From Gammaproteobacteria bacterium (GTDB lineage: Bacteria; Pseudomonadota; Gammaproteobacteria; Steroidobacterales; GCA-2729495), in the NCBI GenBank assembly GCA_028285245.1, contig JANQPY010000026.1, positions 1 to 64,000 of the forward strand: a stretch of 64,000 nucleotides of DNA. Reading direction: 5' to 3'. The position numbers were made by a program, and so were the translations under genes. The notes under the pieces are model-generated. The model saw only the letters and a program-made list of their open reading frames with translations, was not told where the DNA came from and did not search any database. Each line of letters opens with the position of its first letter. Positions within the stretch are counted from its first letter, which is position 1. Below are positions 26,058 to 35,662 of the stretch, piece by piece.

Positions 26058-29000
26058 CTAGCCCAGCTCCACTTCCTGAAAGACCTGCAGTAGCGGGAAA
26101 TAAAGTGCCGTGCGCACCGGGTGTTCGGTTAGCGTAGCCATCGCCCGTCGATAGTTGCCCAACTGCTCGCGGTACCGCTCGGCCTCCGAGGCCAGAAACG
26201 CTTCCAGCCCGGCACCGTCGTGCACGCTGGTCTTGTAGTCCACCAACCAGGCTTCGCCTGCGTCCGTCACGAGGTAACGATCGATCCGATAGCGCTCCAT
26301 CCCATCAGCCATGGCCACGGTGACCGGCACTTCACACCGTGAGTCAGGATGCGCTGAAGACAACAGCCAGCGCCCTCGTTCGTCAGCGAGGCAGGCAACG
26401 AGTGCCTCGGTGACCCGATCAACAGCCCTGTCCAGATCGGCAGCTCCGGTACCCAGCGCGGTGAGCATGCGCGCGAAAGCGGGCCGCGAGGCCTCGATCA
26501 CTGCAGGTGTAAAGGCTGCTGACCCGGATTCCGTGATGTGCTGCAGCCAACGATGCACGACAGAGCCTGCTTGCGGAGCCCAGCGTCCGGCCCAGTCGAA
26601 CTCGACCTCACGGTCTTCAGCTGTGGCCCAGCACGGAGGCGCGGCCTGCGCCGCGAACCAGGCATCGGCAGGCACCCGCCGGAGCGCGGGGGCGACCCAG
26701 TCAGGCGCAAAGTCGCCGGCCCCCGACAGGTTCACCGGTTGATTGCCGCACTGGCCGCCATCGAGGCCGGCAGCTTCGATTTCGCTTAAGCATGGCTGCC
26801 AAAGTGCACCCAGCAGTGAACTTGCGTCAGGTGCCACGAGTTCTTCATCCGCCACCTCCACCGCGCCAAGCAAATAAAGCGCATGGCGCGCCCGGGTCGC
26901 GGCAACGTACAGAAGCCGGTCGCGCTCGAGCCCAACCCGACGTTTCTCCTGCTGCCAAAGCCACTCGTAAAGCGGATCGTGATCCTCAGCACGGGCATTG
27001 AGTGGCGCGAGCGTGAGCTGGGGCACATCGTCATCGGACGAAAACTCATCCCACACAAGGAGCGGACGCTCATCGGTGCGGGTGCGCCGGTCAAGACCCG
27101 GCAAAATGACAACGTCAAACTCGAGGCCTTTGGCTTTGTGCATTGTCATGAGCTGCACGCCTGCTACGACACCTTCCGCTGTGCGGTACTGCTGGCCCAG
27201 TTCATACACCAGTCCGGGCATGTCGTCGCAGTCACCCGCTACCTCGATCTTTTCTAGGTAACTTAGATAACCCTCTATTGCATCTATATTTTCTCTGGCA
27301 TACGGTAACCGATCTCCGCCGAGACGCCGCCATGTGCCCTCAACCAGTTCACGCAGTCCGCAGGCGCCACGCCGGTTAAGCGCCGCAGCAAGCTGTGGCA
27401 GCAATGCTTCCACGCGTGCTCTGCCCGCCGGGCTGAGACAGGCGCGCACCGCAGACGCTTGCAACAGATCCCAAATGGCCGTGTCGTGATCGGGCGCGGC
27501 AAGCGCATGCAGATCAGCCAAACTCAAGCCACACCATGGCGCTCGCAGCACGGCCAGCCAGGCACCGCGGTCGCCGAGGTGAACCAGAGCGCGGGTTAAG
27601 GCGAGCAAATCCTGTACACAGCTTTGCGACTCGAGGTGCTCTAAATCGGGCGCGGCATAGCGAATCCCTTTGTCACGCAGCGCGGCGCCGAGACCGTCCG
27701 CGTGGGCGCGGCTGCGCACGAGGATGCCAATGGAAGCCTCGGGCTGGCGGTCGAGCCTGGCGCCTACGATCTCAGCAACCTGTTCCGCTTCAAGCGCATT
27801 GCCGGCAGTGTCGCGGAGTGACCAAACCACCCCTGCGCCACTGCCGTCCGCGACGAACGCCTGGCTCGGGGAGAATGGGACACCGCCCAGCGACACATCA
27901 GGCACGTCTGGCAGGATCTCGGCGAATACCCGGTTGACCCATTCGACCAGCGGGGCTGCTGAGCGAAAGTTCTCCTGCAGCTGCAGAAACTCGAGCGGCA
28001 CCTCACCCAGACCGCTATCGATCGTGTTGAGATACACCCCCACATCCGCTTCGCGAAACCGGTAAATCGATTGCATGGGATCGCCAACGAGAAACAGACT
28101 TCGGCCATCGCCCTGGGACCAACCGGCTGTCAGCGCTCGCAACAGATCCAGCTGCGTCCGCGACGTATCCTGATATTCATCCACGAGCACATGCTGCAGG
28201 CGATGATCGAGAACAAGCGCCAGTTCACCCGGCTCAGCATGCGCACCTAGCGTCGCCAACGCTTCCGCGCCGACTTCTGTGAAGTCAGTCGTACCCGCCG
28301 CGCGCATGACCGTTTGCAGCACTGCGGCGGATACCGGCATCACCGTGGATAAAGCCGCCAGTGCGCGCCACTGTGCATCGCCGTACTCCGCGTGCGGCAA
28401 CCGGGCGACGGCCTGAAGTTCCGCCAACAGGCCGGCGTCCTCCTGCAGCCGCGCCAGCAGGGCGACCAATTGATCCTTCCTGGGCCGATGCGTGGTGGGA
28501 AAACCGATGGTCTTGGTGACGCCTCGGGGTTTTCGCCAGGCCCCCTGCTGTGTGAGCAGCAGCGCCGGCAAACCTCGCCACAGATGAACCTGCGCCGCCT
28601 GGGGCGGCGGGAAGGCCGATAGCTCTCGCCAGGCGGCCAGATCGGCCGGACCGCTATCAGGAAGGTGTTCTGATGCGTGGCGTAGCAGCGCCAACAACTC
28701 TGTCTGCAGCGCATCGTCGAGCCGCGCCTTGAGCCGCTCTAGCGCGCGCTCGATAAGCATCGCCAGCGTATTCTCCAGCGCCGGGCGCACTGCGTTGGCA
28801 TCCAAACCTGAGCCAAGATGGCGCAACCATTGATCGCGCCGACCCAGTTCCCGCGAGAGCAAACGCACCAGGCGATCGGCCTGATTGTCGCAGTGACTCA
28901 ACAGCACGCGGACCGCGCGACCGTGGTCATCATCCTCTGCAGCCAGCGCAACCGTCTGCCGCGCAGCCTCTTGATAAAGCGGCTCCGCGTCGTCCGTTAC

Positions 29001-29426
29001 CGATAACTCACCGGTATCGCCGCAAATCAGCGGCGAGCTGCCGGCCACCCAGGCATTCACCGCATCCAGGGTCCCGATACGCAACCTGCCCGGCTGGTCG
29101 AGCAGTCGCCAGTTGCCACGCTGATCGTTTTCGAGCGCCGCCTGCGCCAGCTCAACGCCGCGCCGGAGGTGAGCCTCTCCAGGCGCGCGCCCCTCACTGG
29201 CCCGCCGCAAGGCTTCGATGACGCGCTTCTTAAGCTCCGCAGCGGCCTTGACGGTGAACGTGACGGCCAGAATCGCCTCAGGCTGATCAACAATTGCCAG
29301 CAGGCGCAGGTATCGCTGAATAAGTAGCTCCGTCTTGCCTGAGCCCGCAGGTGCCTGCACCAGGAAGGAAGTCTGCGGATCCAGCGCCCGCTCCCGGACG
29401 CCTGCATCGCTGGGCAGCCGGGTCAC
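26058..29426 (-). CDS. UvrD/AddA-type helicase-nuclease
   Basis: The 1122-residue protein combines a UvrD-like helicase with a C-terminal nuclease. Helicase motifs are VQAPAGSGKTELLIQRYL (Walker A, about 23-40), AVTFTVKAAAELKKRV, LVDEYQDTSRTQLDLL, FLVGDPMQSIYRFREADVG, LQLQENFRS, MTMHKAKGLEFDVVILPG and LLYVAATRARHALYL. The nuclease motif is AWLVDYKTS near the end. It should process double-strand ends for recombination with the neighbouring AddB-like protein. The start is GTG at 29426, overlapping the upstream TGA (GTGA); longer frames enter the neighbour. An AT-rich, rare-codon patch lies at 27249-27297 inside the gene. Confidence 0.92.
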   Translation of the reverse strand: MTRLPSDAGVRERALDPQTSFLVQAPAGSGKTELLIQRYLRLLAIVDQPEAILAVTFTVKAAAELKKRVIEALRRASEGRAPGEAHLRRGVELAQAALENDQRGNWRLLDQPGRLRIGTLDAVNAWVAGSSPLICGDTGELSVTDDAEPLYQEAARQTVALAAEDDDHGRAVRVLLSHCDNQADRLVRLLSRELGRRDQWLRHLGSGLDANAVRPALENTLAMLIERALERLKARLDDALQTELLALLRHASEHLPDSGPADLAAWRELSAFPPPQAAQVHLWRGLPALLLTQQGAWRKPRGVTKTIGFPTTHRPRKDQLVALLARLQEDAGLLAELQAVARLPHAEYGDAQWRALAALSTVMPVSAAVLQTVMRAAGTTDFTEVGAEALATLGAHAEPGELALVLDHRLQHVLVDEYQDTSRTQLDLLRALTAGWSQGDGRSLFLVGDPMQSIYRFREADVGVYLNTIDSGLGEVPLEFLQLQENFRSAAPLVEWVNRVFAEILPDVPDVSLGGVPFSPSQAFVADGSGAGVVWSLRDTAGNALEAEQVAEIVGARLDRQPEASIGILVRSRAHADGLGAALRDKGIRYAAPDLEHLESQSCVQDLLALTRALVHLGDRGAWLAVLRAPWCGLSLADLHALAAPDHDTAIWDLLQASAVRACLSPAGRARVEALLPQLAAALNRRGACGLRELVEGTWRRLGGDRLPYARENIDAIEGYLSYLEKIEVAGDCDDMPGLVYELGQQYRTAEGVVAGVQLMTMHKAKGLEFDVVILPGLDRRTRTDERPLLVWDEFSSDDDVPQLTLAPLNARAEDHDPLYEWLWQQEKRRVGLERDRLLYVAATRARHALYLLGAVEVADEELVAPDASSLLGALWQPCLSEIEAAGLDGGQCGNQPVNLSGAGDFAPDWVAPALRRVPADAWFAAQAAPPCWATAEDREVEFDWAGRWAPQAGSVVHRWLQHITESGSAAFTPAVIEASRPAFARMLTALGTGAADLDRAVDRVTEALVACLADERGRWLLSSAHPDSRCEVPVTVAMADGMERYRIDRYLVTDAGEAWLVDYKTSVHDGAGLEAFLASEAERYREQLGNYRRAMATLTEHPVRTALYFPLLQVFQEVELG

Positions 29427-32026
29427 TGCAAACCCTCGGCGAGTTCGTGCACGCGCGCCAACGCCGCCAGGGCACCCTCCACCGGCGCAGTATTGGCAAG
29501 ATCGATGCGGCAGTCGCCCGCAACAAACTCTTCGGCGAGCCGGTCCAGCGAGGCACGCCAATGTCCCTGGAGGTCTCTCCAGTCGGCAAACTCCCCGCGA
29601 CTGAATTTCTCGACTTCGAACATGCCATCAATACCGAAGTCGCCGGCACCCACACCGGTAAGTCGGACGCCCTGTGCGGTAAGCCGAATAACAGCAACGC
29701 CCTGCACGCCTTCATTGAGCGCGTAGAGCGGGAGCTGTGGCTCCTCTGGCCGGGTGGCCAGCCAGGCGCGCCGCGAGAAGTTCCGCCCGGTCTTGTAGTC
29801 AAAAACAATCCGCCGTCCTTCACTGATCTCGTCAACGCGGTCAGGCCGTACCCGCAGCGTCAGCGGCCCGCAGCCCCGCGTTTCATCTGCTTCCACAGCG
29901 GCGATTGCGAAGGGCGGACGCGCCTGGTCCAGCTCAATCAAAGTCGACACCAGGGTGAGCAAGCGTTGTCGCTCGATATCCACGAGCGGAGTCAGCCATG
30001 GGTGCCTCCCCGGCGGCAGGCACTGTGCCAGCGCGGCATCAATCGCGGCGATGCAATCAGTGTGGGCCAACGCACTGGTTTCTCGGCCGCCCGCGTAAGT
30101 TAGTTCCAGGGCCCGATGGACCAGGCGGCCGCGCAATGCAGCGTCGATGCCGAATGCCGGCTGCACCAGCTCGGCAGCGCCCAGGCGCAACTCAAAGAAC
30201 GCGCGTGCCGGACACAGCGCCTGCAATTGCAACACTCGAACGCCGCCGCGGACCGCTTCATCACCCCTCAGCGCTGGTGCCTCATCATCGTGTACAGACT
30301 CCAGCGGCAGCGCGGCCGGTCGGCTCGCGGTGAAGGCAAACCAAGGCTGAGCGCTTTGATTTGCAGGCGTCATCCCAGCCAGCGCCGCGCTCGGCAGCGA
30401 CTGCACGCTCTCAGCTTCCAGCGCCGAACTGCCGCAAAGCTGGTCGGTGGATGCGCACAGCCCGGTCATGGTGCGCTGGGCGAGCATCAGCGCCTCGGCG
30501 CTGCCGTCGAGTGGCAGGCCAGCCCGCCGCTGCAGGGCCAGCGGCACCAAAGGCAGGGCTGGATGCGTCTGTGGCCAGGCGTTGCTCGACCAGCCCGCCA
30601 GCCACAGCCCGTCGAAGGCCAGTCCGCAGGCGTCTGCGGGCGCAACCAACTGAACAGGCGCAGCGGGGGCTGGCCCGGCAACCGATGCCTGACCGGCCTG
30701 ACGACTCAGGGTCTGACGAGCTTCGTCGAGACTCAACTGGCCAAGCATTGGCGAGCAGCGTGCAAACCCTTCCAGCAAGGACTCCCAGCCTGTCAACGCC
30801 GCCTGTTCTTCCGGCGCAAACGCCCGGTCACCCGGCCAACCGACTTTCAGCAGAAAGTCGTGCATCCACGCAACCCAGGCGTCAGCGGAACTGCGGGGCG
30901 CGTCCGCGCGGCAGTCCAGGGCGGCGGAAAGCCGGCGGCCCAGCTCGGGCGCGAGCTGGTGCACCAAACCCTGGATGGCGTAGAGATCCACTTCACGCTG
31001 TTGGGTCTCACGCAGCCGCCGGTCCAGCATGGCACGCGGGCCAGCTTCATCCTCGGATCCGCTTATATAGGGGGAGCGCAACAGGGAGCCGAACGAACGC
31101 AGGTCCATTCTGCCGGCCGTAAGTTCCAACGCGATCAGCGCGGCCCGCACGACGCCCTGATCCGCCAGGCGCGGCGCTAGAGGACGTTCAACCAAACGCG
31201 CTTGCGGCGCAACATCACGCCAGTCTGGCTGCAGCCGGTCAAGTAACTGGCGATAGACAAACTCCGCGCGATGCTCAAGATCCGGATACGCGATGGCCAG
31301 GCTGATCGCGCGCTGCCGGTCGAGCTGCCAGCCGGCCCAATCGGCTATTGCCGCCGCCTCTTCGTCGCGGGTAGCAAACTCGAACCGCAGCCCCCCGCCG
31401 GCGTCAGACGCCATGGGCACGTGGCGCAAAACTTCTGTTCCGGCATGCTCCAGGGCCGTTGTGAGTCGGGTGAGCTCGGGTGTCTCCATGGCAAAGCCAA
31501 CCAGCAGCGCGGGCCGCGCCTGCGGCTCGGCAAGGCGGGGCCAATCGTCAGCGATTGCCGCGGCGAGTGCGCCCGGGTCGAGCCAGCCCTGGTCGTTACA
31601 CCGGGCCTGATAGTCACGGCACAGTGAGGCGAATAGCTGCTGGTCGGGCCCGGTAGCCTCCGCGCTGAGTGCCTGCGTGCCGATTTGCCACTGCTGGGCA
31701 CGTGACCACGCGCGGCGCAGCAGTGTGGCGAGCGCTGGCTGGCTTCCGCCGGGTAAGTCACGGTCCTTGATTAGCCCGCGCCAGATACAGTCGACCTGAG
31801 CATTGCTGAGCAGCAGTCGCTCGCCCGCAGGCGCCCCAACCAGGACTGCGCGTTCCCACTGAGCCTCCAGCCAGCTGCGGAGTGAGAGCACCGCGGGACT
31901 TCGCCAACCGGTGGCACCGGACCGCCTCTGCAGCGTGTCATGCCGATGGCGTAGCAGGCGCGCCTGAGCCGGGGTCGCGGTGATGACGACAGTGCCGGCT
32001 TCCAGCGCATCAAGTAGCTTCTGCAT
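29423..32026 (-). CDS. PD-(D/E)XK nuclease, AddB-like probable DNA repair protein
   Basis: The 867-residue protein has an inactive-helicase-like N-terminal part (VVITATPAQARLLRHRHD, LLVGFAMETPELTRL) and a C-terminal nuclease with RGLALVHRALEL-type opening (ALRGRLVHRALEL), VRPDRVDEI and the active motif IVFDYKTGRN. It matches the family called probable DNA repair protein, found beside an AddA-like gene in beta- and gammaproteobacteria in place of AddB or RecBCD. Its TGA overlaps the helicase GTG. It begins with ATG in an AT-rich gap of 49 bp after alaA. Confidence 0.88.
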   Translation of the reverse strand: MQKLLDALEAGTVVITATPAQARLLRHRHDTLQRRSGATGWRSPAVLSLRSWLEAQWERAVLVGAPAGERLLLSNAQVDCIWRGLIKDRDLPGGSQPALATLLRRAWSRAQQWQIGTQALSAEATGPDQQLFASLCRDYQARCNDQGWLDPGALAAAIADDWPRLAEPQARPALLVGFAMETPELTRLTTALEHAGTEVLRHVPMASDAGGGLRFEFATRDEEAAAIADWAGWQLDRQRAISLAIAYPDLEHRAEFVYRQLLDRLQPDWRDVAPQARLVERPLAPRLADQGVVRAALIALELTAGRMDLRSFGSLLRSPYISGSEDEAGPRAMLDRRLRETQQREVDLYAIQGLVHQLAPELGRRLSAALDCRADAPRSSADAWVAWMHDFLLKVGWPGDRAFAPEEQAALTGWESLLEGFARCSPMLGQLSLDEARQTLSRQAGQASVAGPAPAAPVQLVAPADACGLAFDGLWLAGWSSNAWPQTHPALPLVPLALQRRAGLPLDGSAEALMLAQRTMTGLCASTDQLCGSSALEAESVQSLPSAALAGMTPANQSAQPWFAFTASRPAALPLESVHDDEAPALRGDEAVRGGVRVLQLQALCPARAFFELRLGAAELVQPAFGIDAALRGRLVHRALELTYAGGRETSALAHTDCIAAIDAALAQCLPPGRHPWLTPLVDIERQRLLTLVSTLIELDQARPPFAIAAVEADETRGCGPLTLRVRPDRVDEISEGRRIVFDYKTGRNFSRRAWLATRPEEPQLPLYALNEGVQGVAVIRLTAQGVRLTGVGAGDFGIDGMFEVEKFSRGEFADWRDLQGHWRASLDRLAEEFVAGDCRIDLANTAPVEGALAALARVHELAEGLQ

Positions 32027-32032
32027 TTATAT

Positions 32033-32059
32033 TAAATACAGATATTTAAAGAGTATTTA
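32033..32059. repeat. AT-only inverted repeat before the AddB-like gene
   Basis: TAAATAC and GTATTTA form perfect 7-bp arms 13 bases apart in the 49-bp gap between alaA and the AddB-like gene. It ends seven bases from the ATG at 32026. It may be a binding site or a weak RNA hairpin; there is no U-tract to make it a clear terminator. Confidence 0.4.
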
Positions 32060-32075
32060 TAAGGTAGTTTATCGG

Positions 32076-33290
32076 CTAGGTCAGGCCCGACAGCACGCGT
32101 TCCATCCGCTCAAAAACCTCGCTGAGCACCGCGGGTTCAGGCAACGTAGTGATGCGGAAATAGTTGTTGTAGTCCGTATTGAAACTAGTCCCCGGTGCGA
32201 CCAGAACGTGTTCCTGTTCGAGCAGCTGCAGCGCGAACTGGTTGTCATCGAACCCGGGGATGCGGGCGGTATCTACGCCAATGAATGCGTACATGGACCC
32301 GCGCGGTTTTACCAGGGTCAGGTAGCTGCTGGCCGCCACGGCATCCAGGACCACCTGCCTCGCCTCGAATAAGCGCCCGCCAGGTTGCACCAGCTCAGCA
32401 ATACTCTGAAAGCCGCCCAGCGCTGTCTGCACAGCCCACTGGCCCGGCACATTGCTACACAACCGCAATGACGCGAGCAGATCCATAGCTTCAAGGTAGC
32501 GGCCGGCCTCATCGAGATCGCCGCTGAACACGACCCAACCTACGCGGTAGCCGCAAGCTCGATACACCTTGGACAGCCCACTGAAACTGGCGCACAGGGT
32601 GTCATTAACCAGTGTGGCCAAGGGTACGAACTCAGCATCGTCGTACACCATGGAGTCATAAATCTCATCGCTGAACACCACCAGCTTGTGGGCTTCGGCA
32701 AGCCGGGCAATGCCCTCCAGCGTAGACCGTGAATAGACAGCGCCGGTCGGGTTATTCGGATTGATCACCACAATCGCCCGTGTGCTCGGCGTAATCTGCT
32801 GCTCAAGCAGCTCCAGATCGGGTTCGAAGCCCCGTTCCGGCCGGCAGGGATAGTGCACCGCTCTGCCCTGATTCAGCGTTACCGCGGCCGTCCACAGGGG
32901 ATAGTCGGGACTGGGAATCAGCACCTCGTCGCCCGGCTCCAGCAATGCACGCAGCGTGAGATCGATCAGCTCGCTCACCCCGTTGCCCATAAACACGTGC
33001 TCGGCGGTCACGCCTGCAATACCGCGATCCTGCTGCTGCATGACTACAGCTTCACGGGCCGGGAAGATGCCTTTCTGGTGACAGTAGCCCTCCGCCACGG
33101 CGAGATTTTCGATCATTGCCAGGCGCATGGTTTCCGGCGTGCGAAAACCGAAGGGCCCCGGATTCCCGATGTTCAGCTGAACGATTTCGTAGCCGCGCCG
33201 TTCGAGTTCCTGCGCGCGGCTGGCCAGCCGCCCACGAATCTCGTAGCGCACTTCGTTCAGCGCCGCGCTGGGTTTAAATGCGTCGGTCAC
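32076..33290 (-). CDS. alaA: Alanine-type PLP aminotransferase (AlaA/YfbQ-like)
   Basis: The 404-residue fold-type I aminotransferase closely follows E. coli AlaA along its length: YEIRGRLASRAQELE, VQLNIGNPGPFGF, EGYCHQKGIFPAREAV, GNGVSELIDL, PSPDYPLWTAAV, VVINPNNPTGAVYS, DEIYDSMVYDDAE and SFSGLSKVYRACGYRVGW with the PLP lysine near residue 240. It should convert pyruvate and glutamate to alanine and 2-oxoglutarate, in the cytosol. It is transcribed in the same direction as the AddB-like gene below it, but the functions are unrelated. Confidence 0.9.
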   Translation of the reverse strand: MTDAFKPSAALNEVRYEIRGRLASRAQELERRGYEIVQLNIGNPGPFGFRTPETMRLAMIENLAVAEGYCHQKGIFPAREAVVMQQQDRGIAGVTAEHVFMGNGVSELIDLTLRALLEPGDEVLIPSPDYPLWTAAVTLNQGRAVHYPCRPERGFEPDLELLEQQITPSTRAIVVINPNNPTGAVYSRSTLEGIARLAEAHKLVVFSDEIYDSMVYDDAEFVPLATLVNDTLCASFSGLSKVYRACGYRVGWVVFSGDLDEAGRYLEAMDLLASLRLCSNVPGQWAVQTALGGFQSIAELVQPGGRLFEARQVVLDAVAASSYLTLVKPRGSMYAFIGVDTARIPGFDDNQFALQLLEQEHVLVAPGTSFNTDYNNYFRITTLPEPAVLSEVFERMERVLSGLT

Positions 33291-33369
33291 GTCCGTTCCT
33301 TTTGTTCAGACTCCAACGATCGGAGTAAACATGGCAATTCGCAAAGGTTAGGCGATCTGGCGCCCGCAA

Positions 33370-34623
33370 TCAGGCTGACTTGTCGCGAAACTGGCTGGCC
33401 AGCACCACCGCCACCGTGACCATCACGGCGATGATCATGAAGGGCCGCTGATATGAACCCCAGGCGTCATACATCAGCCCGGTAAGAAACGGACCCATGC
33501 CTCCGCCGAAGGTATCCAGCACGGTGATCGTGCCCAGAATCTTACCCAGGTCGCGCAAGCCAAAGGTCTCCGCGCAGAGCAGCTGAAGCTGCGTGTACAG
33601 GCCACCCCAGCCGATTCCAGCCAACACGACCGCTGGCCAGAATGTGGCCGTGCTGGTACCCACCATCAGCCAGGTGCCGGCCGCCATGATGACGAGGGTG
33701 CCGACGAAAACGCGTTTTCTGCCGACCCGGTCAGCAAGGAACCCGCTGCCGATCTTCGCGAAGAAACCCAGCCCGAACAGCACCGTCAGTCCGTTCGCCG
33801 CGGTAGACGGCTGAAACCCCTGTTCCAGCATGTGCAAAAACAAGTGCGACACGTAAGCCAGGATTGAATAAAACGTGAGCATGGCCACGGTTGCCAGAAT
33901 CCAGAAATTCGGCGTCCGCAAAGCATCGGCGAAGCGCACGCCGGTCAAAGGTGCGCCGGCCGCGGCCGACCCCTCTTCTGCGCCGAGGGCCACCAACCCC
34001 TTATCAGCTGGCTTCTCCTTGAGCACGAACAACACGATAGGAATGAGCGCCAGCGGAATCATCGAGGTGTAAATAAATGCCGTGCGCCAGCCAAATTCAG
34101 CGATCAGCCAAACGTTCAACTGCGGCAGCGCCGCGTTGCCCAGGCTGGTCCCCGCGACTGTCATACCGACAGCCGTGCCCCGATTGCGCACGAACCAACG
34201 CGACACGATCATCACATTGACAACCAGACCGGCACCGGCCAGACCGAGAGCAAACAGTCCGTGAATAGCGTAGATGTCGTTGAGATCGACGACGCGTGAG
34301 TAGAGGAAGTTACCGGCCGACAACATCAGCAGGCCGAAAACCATCAGCGGTCGCACCCCAATGCGGTCTGCCAGCGCACCCGCCAGCGGGGCTAACAGAC
34401 CACTACCTAGCAAGGTAATGGTTTCGCGGAACTTGAACGGGCCGCGCAGACCTTCTCCGGTGCCGTCCCCAGAGAGGAACTTGAGAATTTGATCATCAAA
34501 TACGTTCAGACCGGCCAGCGTCAGACCGTTGGTGATCCACATGATGATCAGCGTGCAAAACGCAATCACCCAGCCGTAGTACAAGCCACGGTGGCTGCTG
34601 GTTGTTGAATTCACCGTTTCCAA
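33370..34623 (-). CDS. MFS transporter (OFA/MCT-like)
   Basis: The protein of up to 417 residues has twelve predicted spans and MFS signatures: APLAGALADRIGVRPLMVFG after span 2, RWFVRNRGTAVGMTVAGTSLG in span 4-5, and GFLADRVGRKRVFVG between spans 8 and 9. The RGTAxGMTxAGTSLG block is typical of the oxalate/formate and monocarboxylate branch, so an organic acid is a likely substrate. The start is TTG at 34623 or, four residues in, GTG at 34614 (MNSTTSS). It is divergent from a VOC-like gene, with which it may share regulation. Confidence 0.85.
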   Translation of the reverse strand: METVNSTTSSHRGLYYGWVIAFCTLIIMWITNGLTLAGLNVFDDQILKFLSGDGTGEGLRGPFKFRETITLLGSGLLAPLAGALADRIGVRPLMVFGLLMLSAGNFLYSRVVDLNDIYAIHGLFALGLAGAGLVVNVMIVSRWFVRNRGTAVGMTVAGTSLGNAALPQLNVWLIAEFGWRTAFIYTSMIPLALIPIVLFVLKEKPADKGLVALGAEEGSAAAGAPLTGVRFADALRTPNFWILATVAMLTFYSILAYVSHLFLHMLEQGFQPSTAANGLTVLFGLGFFAKIGSGFLADRVGRKRVFVGTLVIMAAGTWLMVGTSTATFWPAVVLAGIGWGGLYTQLQLLCAETFGLRDLGKILGTITVLDTFGGGMGPFLTGLMYDAWGSYQRPFMIIAVMVTVAVVLASQFRDKSA

Positions 34624-34682
34624 TCCCCGCCAGAACGACGCCGGAGAACATACCGGAATGCGTCACCCGACCCAAGCGCTCT

Positions 34683-34712
34683 TTGCCGCTGCAGGCGCCG
34701 CACCGCTACAAT
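34683..34712 (+). promoter_or_regulatory. Putative sigma-70 promoter of the VOC-like gene
   Basis: TTGCCG at 34683-34688 and TACAAT at 34707-34712 are separated by 18 bases, 38 bp before the ATG at 34751, in the gap between divergent genes. Confidence 0.45.
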
Positions 34713-34750
34713 GACGCACCGTCAAGCCTGACGTCGCCGGAGATTCTCAC

Positions 34751-35635
34751 ATGCTCAAGTCGATTCTGATCGTCACCATAACCGTCGGGAATCTCGGCGC
34801 CGTAGAGCGCGCCTGGCAGGAGCACTTCAACTACAGCTCCGTCGGCAACGGCAAAGTCAGCGCCACAGCCAGCGAGGTGTGGGGCGCGCCGGCGGCTGCC
34901 GGTTCTCCCTATGTCCTGATGCAGGCGGAAAGCGGTAGCGAGGCCCTCGTGCGGTTCGTTGCCGCGGAGCCGGTCGACGGCTATGCACCCATGACCACCT
35001 ATGGCTGGAACGCGACCGAGCTCCTGGTCAAGGATCCAGATGTCATGGCAGAGCGTCTCGAAGGCTCACCGTTCGAGATTATTGGACCGCCGGCCGACCT
35101 GTGGGCTGCGCCTAATGCACCGCGGGCTATGCAGGTGATCGGCCCCGGCCAGGAACTTGTCTACCTGACACGCAATGACAATTTCACCATCAATACGGAA
35201 ATTGACCGCGTGTTCATCATGGTTGTCGGCGGACCTTCTATGGATGGATTGCGGGATTTCTACGGCGATCGGCTGGGACTCAGCGTAGGAGAGGCATCAC
35301 CATTCAAGATCAGCATCATCGCTGACGCATTAGGTGTACCCGCAGACACGGAGATTCCGCTCGCTGTAGCCGTCGTCTCCCCCGAGTTTCTTATCGAGCT
35401 TGACGAGTATCCGGACGCCGCCACGCCACGGCCGCGTCTGCCGGGCGCGTTGCCTCCGGGTGTGGCTATGGTGAGCTTCGCTGTTGATCAGCTGGAAGGC
35501 ATCAATGTCGACTGGCGCGGTGCACCGGTTGCGTTGACCGCCAATCCCTATGCGGGTCGCCGCGCGGCAGTCACCGTTGGCCCGGCCGGCGAATGGATAG
35601 AGCTGATTGAAACGGCCACGCCTGAAGCGGAATAG
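34751..35635 (+). CDS. VOC/glyoxalase-like protein, paralogue of the 60330 gene
   Basis: The 294-residue cytosolic protein looks like a two-domain vicinal-oxygen-chelate fold. It shares with the protein at 60330-61226 a long pattern: YGWNATELLVKD, GSPFEIIGPPADL, RAMQVIGPGQELVYLT, VFIMVVGGPSMDGLRDFY and an end VGPAGEWIELIE. The metal-binding His/Glu set of active VOC enzymes is not obvious, so activity is uncertain. A GGAG site precedes the ATG. It converges on the uncharacterised gene at 35663, and a homologue of that gene lies at the left edge. The substrate is unknown; a role in degradation of a carbonyl or aromatic compound is inference. Confidence 0.65.
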   Translation: MLKSILIVTITVGNLGAVERAWQEHFNYSSVGNGKVSATASEVWGAPAAAGSPYVLMQAESGSEALVRFVAAEPVDGYAPMTTYGWNATELLVKDPDVMAERLEGSPFEIIGPPADLWAAPNAPRAMQVIGPGQELVYLTRNDNFTINTEIDRVFIMVVGGPSMDGLRDFYGDRLGLSVGEASPFKISIIADALGVPADTEIPLAVAVVSPEFLIELDEYPDAATPRPRLPGALPPGVAMVSFAVDQLEGINVDWRGAPVALTANPYAGRRAAVTVGPAGEWIELIETATPEAE

Positions 35636-35662
35636 CCGGGTCAAATCAGCCCCTGCAACAAA

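Noticed and set aside
30116..31180. A 354-codon plus-strand frame opposite the AddB-like gene
   Set aside because: It is low-complexity Arg/Gln/Ala-rich and antisense to a clear nuclease gene.
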